DNA of 64,000 nucleotides, taken from Hyphomicrobiaceae bacterium. GTDB taxonomy: Bacteria > Pseudomonadota > Alphaproteobacteria > Rhizobiales > Devosiaceae. The position numbers were made by a program, and so were the translations under genes. Positions 60,972 through 64,000 of the stretch are shown in pieces. The DNA lies in contig JACKJF010000004.1 in NCBI GenBank assembly GCA_020638095.1, positions 1 through 64,000 of the forward strand, written 5' to 3'. Below the pieces are notes generated by a model. It did not search any database, was not told the origin of the DNA, and was given only the letters and a program-made list of their open reading frames with translations. The first letter of the stretch is position 1; each line of letters starts with the position of its first letter.

Positions 60972-61763
60972 TCACTTGGCCGATGTTGGATCATTTCGGA
61001 CGGTGAAGCGCTGGTTGCGATCGATCAGCAGGCGGACTGAACGCGGCAGAAGGCTGATCAAGCGCACGTATGCTCGAGAAAGTAGGGGGAACGATATGAG
61101 CGCGGCACCGCTTTCCAGTCCTCTGACGATTTTCATGGCGGCGACGTCGGCGGAAATGGCCAGCGGCACCACTCCATTCTGTTGATCGGTGTGATGCGAA
61201 AGAATGTGTCCGGGCTCGACCACGTGCACGGTGACGCCCGTTCCCGCCAGATCGTCACCAAGGGCCTTTCCATAGGCCGAAAGGGCCGCCTTGGTCGCAC
61301 CATATGTTGGCGCGTCGGGCGAGGCGCTGACCGCCGCGAGCGACGAAATCAGAACGATTTGCCCGTGTCCGCGCGATCGCATTGCGGAAACGGCTGCGGT
61401 CGCGCAAAGCAGCGGCGCCGTCAGATTTGTTCCGACAAGTGCGGGAATAATGTCGAGCGGCTCCGCCATGCCGGATTGAACGCGGCCGGCGAAAATGCCC
61501 GCGTTCAGGATCAAAAGGTCAATGGGACCTTCGATTTCGATCTCGGCGATCCAGGCCGGACCCGCTTGAGGATCGCGCAAATCGATGCTGCGGCAAATCG
61601 CCTGCGCGCCGCGCTGACCGCATTCGCGTTCGATTTGCGCCAGTCCCTCCGCCCCGCGGGCACAAAGATGAAGGGTAACGCCCGGTGCGGAAAGCGCCCG
61701 GGCAAGCGCCGCGCCCAGCCCCGAACTGGCGCCCGTGATCGCGATGCGTCTTGGTTGGTTCAT
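60972..61763 (-). CDS. Short-chain dehydrogenase/reductase (SDR)
   Basis: A 263-residue classical SDR. ITGASSGLGAALARAL (TGxxxGxG) is at residues 9-24, LLILNAGIFAG gives the NAG motif near 85, the catalytic serine is in QIVLISSLAA near 138, and YGATKAAL provides the YxxxK pair near 153. The C-terminal part (SFPLLSRAYVRLISLLPRSVRLLI) is basic and hydrophobic, suggesting membrane contact, as in the RkpH/capsule group and in long-chain ketoacyl reductases. It faces a polyketide synthase gene and could reduce its product. The ATG overlaps the stop of a small upstream frame (ATGA). Confidence 0.88.
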   Translation of the reverse strand: MNQPRRIAITGASSGLGAALARALSAPGVTLHLCARGAEGLAQIERECGQRGAQAICRSIDLRDPQAGPAWIAEIEIEGPIDLLILNAGIFAGRVQSGMAEPLDIIPALVGTNLTAPLLCATAAVSAMRSRGHGQIVLISSLAAVSASPDAPTYGATKAALSAYGKALGDDLAGTGVTVHVVEPGHILSHHTDQQNGVVPLAISADVAAMKIVRGLESGAALISFPLLSRAYVRLISLLPRSVRLLIDRNQRFTVRNDPTSAK

Positions 61764-62032
61764 TGTCCCAATTTCCCCTTGAATTCCGCGAACTTCCCGG
61801 GCCTGTAGATCCCGCCCAAGTCGCTGCCGAGATTACCATCGCGCGGCTGACCATATCCCCGCAGCCACGCGATCACCACCGTGCCCGCTTCCGCCGGTCG
61901 AAGCTCCCCGCATAATGGCATTTCTTTCGCGGCTGGAGTTCCCGCCGCCGGTTGGCCGAAGCCCCGCTTCTGGAGCACAGAAGCAGCCACAGCAGTATTG
62001 AATGTCGTGGTGGATAATGGTCTATTCGGCAT
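61760..62032 (-). CDS. Hypothetical small protein coupled to the SDR gene
   Basis: An open frame of 90 codons from an ATG at 62032, or about 53 codons from a later ATG at 61921. I recognise no family. The stop overlaps the SDR start (ATGA), as expected for a translated, coupled gene, and the second half (RPAEAGTVVIAWLRGYGQPRDG) has normal codon use. The first dozen codons use AGA, TTA and ACT, which are rare here, and no good ribosome site is visible. It lies in the space between the divergent SDR and polyketide synthase genes and may be only the SDR leader. Confidence 0.3.
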   Translation of the reverse strand: MPNRPLSTTTFNTAVAASVLQKRGFGQPAAGTPAAKEMPLCGELRPAEAGTVVIAWLRGYGQPRDGNLGSDLGGIYRPGKFAEFKGKLGQ

Positions 62033-62109
62033 GCTTCTGGCGATTGTCAGAGCGGAGCCGACCGACTGGGTTCTGCCCCCGTGGCACGGGGACCGACTAG
62101 GGGATATCA

Positions 62110-64000
62110 TTGCCTGCGACTACCTATATCACCGGCCAGTCCTGCCGGCTGCCGGGCTGTGATGATGTTACCTCGCTCACGCGTGCACTGTTCGATGGCG
62201 TCGACCTCGTCACCGAAATTCCCGAGGATCGCTGGGCGCATGCAGCTTATTTGCATCCCAATCCGGCGCCTCCGGGCCGGTCATACGTTTTTTCCGCCGG
62301 CATTCTGAACGACCTCTGGAGTTTTGACGCCGAGACCTTCGGCATTTCGCCGCGCGAAGCAGCGCAAATGGACCCGCAGCAACGCCTGCTTCTGCAGGTG
62401 GTCTTCGAAGCGCTCGAAGACGCTGGACTTTCGCGCAACAGGCTCGCCGGGCAGCAGGTCGGCGTCTATGTCGGGGCGTCCACCATGACCCACGGCACGC
62501 GGCTCGCCAACGATCCATTGCTGGCCGACCCCTATATGATGACCGGCAACACGCTTTCGCTCGTGTCCAATCGCATCTCCTATGCCTACGATTTGCGTGG
62601 GCCGAGCCTCACGGTCGACACGGCCTGTTCGTCGTCTCTTTTTGCTTTCGACCTGGCTGAGAAGGCGCTGGAGCGCGGCGAAATCGACACGGCAATTGTC
62701 GCCGGTGCGAACATTCTGCTCGATCCGGCACATTTCGCCGGGTTTTCCGCGGCACACATGCTGTCGCCGACCGGCCGTTCCCGGCCATTTTCGGCAGCCG
62801 CCGACGGCTATGCGCGCGCCGAAGGGATTGTGGCCTTCGTGCTCGAGCGCAAGGAAATCGCTGACATCGCTCCGCGGCGTCCGCGCGCCGCCATACTCGG
62901 CGTGGGAACGAATTCGGACGGACACACGCTGACTGCGGCACTTCCAGCCCTTGCCGGACAGACCGATCTGCTCCGATCCGTCTACGAGCGCGCTGGAATC
63001 GATCCGGCCACCCTCAGTTTCGTTGAGGCGCACGGAACGGGAACCGCGGTTGGCGACCCCGTTGAAGCCACGGCGCTTGGGCAGGTTCTCGGCACGCGCC
63101 GGAGCCGGCCGCTGCCGATCGGATCGATCAAGTCCAATATCGGCCATCTTGAGCCCGCGTCCGGTGCTGCCGGCGTTCTGAAAACGCTGATCGCGTTCGA
63201 AGCTGGTCGCTACCCGGCTACGCTTCACGCGGAACATTTGAACCCCAACATCCCGTTTGACGACCTGAATCTCTCTGTTGTGCGCGAGGCGATGGCCATC
63301 GAAACGAGAGAGGGCAGGGTGCCCCGCGCTGGCGTCAGTTCCTTCGGTTTCGGCGGCGCCAACGCCCACATGATCCTCGAAAAAGTGCCGGACGCGGCGC
63401 CGGCGATGCCTTCAGAACCGGCACAGCCGCCCATCCTCATGGTATCGGCCGCCACCGAGGAATCGCTTCGCAAAATGCTTGCCGTGTGGTCGTCCCGGAT
63501 CGGGCGGACCTTGCCCGACGCAGCCCGGCTTGCCGATCTTGCCGGCCAGGCCAGTGCGTTCCGCTCAAATGAACAGCGGCGCGCTGCGGTGGTTTGCGAC
63601 AATGCTGCCGCGACTGCCGAAGCTCTCGACAACGCCGCACGGGGAGCAAAGGATCCTCGAGTAGCCCTTGGTCAAAGCAGTTTTAGCGGCGAACCTGCCG
63701 CGTTCGTCTTTTCCGGCAATGGCTCGCAATATGCCGGCATGTGCAGGCTCGCCCGGTCGTCGAACCCGGACTACGATGCCAAGCTTCGCGAAATCGATGC
63801 GATATTCGCGGACTTTTCCGGTTGGTCAATTCTTGCGCGCCTCGAAAGCCCCACGCTCGAGGACGACCTTCGGGCATGCGACATCGCCCAGCCTCTGCTC
63901 TTTGCCGATCAGGTTTCCCAGGTCGCGGCCTACGCCGCACGCGGACTCCGGCCTGCGGCGGTCATGGGCCATTCTGGCGGAGAAGTGGCAGCCGCCCATG
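62110..64000 (+). CDS. Type I polyketide synthase, N-terminal part (3' end outside window)
   Basis: The first 630 codons of a modular synthase. Residues 6-400 are a ketosynthase with the triad Cys173 (DTACSSSL), His308 (EAHGTGT) and His346 (SNIGHLEPASG). From about residue 530 an acyltransferase starts (FVFSGNGSQYAGM), reaching its active-site GHSGGE at the window edge. The start is TTG at 62110: a stop codon lies four codons upstream, AGGGGA ends 5 bases before the TTG, and no in-frame ATG or GTG precedes the conserved region. The opening TGQSCRLPG and PPGRSYVFSAGILNDLW recall RkpA of rhizobial capsule loci. Product unknown. Confidence 0.9.
   Translation, partial: MPATTYITGQSCRLPGCDDVTSLTRALFDGVDLVTEIPEDRWAHAAYLHPNPAPPGRSYVFSAGILNDLWSFDAETFGISPREAAQMDPQQRLLLQVVFEALEDAGLSRNRLAGQQVGVYVGASTMTHGTRLANDPLLADPYMMTGNTLSLVSNRISYAYDLRGPSLTVDTACSSSLFAFDLAEKALERGEIDTAIVAGANILLDPAHFAGFSAAHMLSPTGRSRPFSAAADGYARAEGIVAFVLERKEIADIAPRRPRAAILGVGTNSDGHTLTAALPALAGQTDLLRSVYERAGIDPATLSFVEAHGTGTAVGDPVEATALGQVLGTRRSRPLPIGSIKSNIGHLEPASGAAGVLKTLIAFEAGRYPATLHAEHLNPNIPFDDLNLSVVREAMAIETREGRVPRAGVSSFGFGGANAHMILEKVPDAAPAMPSEPAQPPILMVSAATEESLRKMLAVWSSRIGRTLPDAARLADLAGQASAFRSNEQRRAAVVCDNAAATAEALDNAARGAKDPRVALGQSSFSGEPAAFVFSGNGSQYAGMCRLARSSNPDYDAKLREIDAIFADFSGWSILARLESPTLEDDLRACDIAQPLLFADQVSQVAAYAARGLRPAAVMGHSGGEVAAAH

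Noticed and set aside
62281-63369. A 362-codon open frame on the minus strand
   Set aside because: It lies wholly antisense to the polyketide synthase, whose catalytic motifs are intact, and has no recognisable domain; long antisense frames are expected at this GC content.

Overview
The window is GC-rich, densely coded DNA from an alphaproteobacterium, most likely of the order Hyphomicrobiales (Rhizobiales). The signs are a PlcP/Agt/Ugd-type lipid-remodelling group, the arrangement of the inositol genes, rhizobial-looking intergenic palindromes and an RkpA-like type I polyketide synthase. This placement rests on gene content and family recognition only. I see no insertion sequence, phage gene, CRISPR array or replication origin.

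Region 1 (1-12.6 kb) is mixed housekeeping and stress genes: the 3' end of ndk, a small heat-shock protein, a soluble Aer-like PAS protein coupled to a soluble chemoreceptor, a serralysin-like RTX metalloprotease, a molybdopterin oxidoreductase, a TauE/SafE permease, a Nu-class-like glutathione transferase, a DUF2147 secreted protein and a CBS-pair protein. It ends with ugd, a glycosyltransferase and a metallophosphoesterase that together look like the phosphate-starvation module replacing phospholipids by glycolipids. A tRNA-Ser(GCT) and about 0.5 kb of apparently non-coding DNA follow.

Region 2 (13.4-35.7 kb) is a very long minus-strand inositol operon. Read 5' to 3' it carries solute-binding protein, permease, permease, second solute-binding protein, third permease, a single ATPase, iolH, iolG, a second dehydrogenase, a TIM-barrel isomerase, an iolW-like dehydrogenase, a small monooxygenase, another TIM-barrel isomerase, iolC (kinase-aldolase fusion), a 30-codon duplicate of the iolD start, iolD, iolE, a small membrane protein, iolB and an iolI-like gene. 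It ends at a clear terminator. A divergent LacI-type regulator lies at its head, and mmsA/iolA, which completes the pathway, lies just beyond in a separate unit with a divergent LysR gene. Together these genes import inositols, interconvert and oxidise them, and take the carbon to dihydroxyacetone phosphate and acetyl-CoA.

Region 3 (36.9-60.8 kb) is a catabolic island for a substrate I cannot name. One half has a fused E1 plus E2 of a 2-oxoacid dehydrogenase with an IclR regulator, facing a CoA-transferase, an acyl-CoA dehydrogenase with an IVD-like candidate base, and an alpha-methylacyl-CoA racemase homologue. The other half has a LysR regulator facing a second CoA-transferase, a flavin oxidoreductase, a XylFGH-type sugar ABC importer, an aldehyde dehydrogenase, a luciferase-like monooxygenase with its flavin reductase, a GMC oxidoreductase and its own ETF pair. 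An Old Yellow Enzyme-family gene precedes it.

Region 4 (60.9-64 kb) holds a short-chain dehydrogenase and, divergently, the first 630 codons of a type I polyketide synthase that runs off the window. These may be the start of an Rkp-like capsule or polyketide locus.
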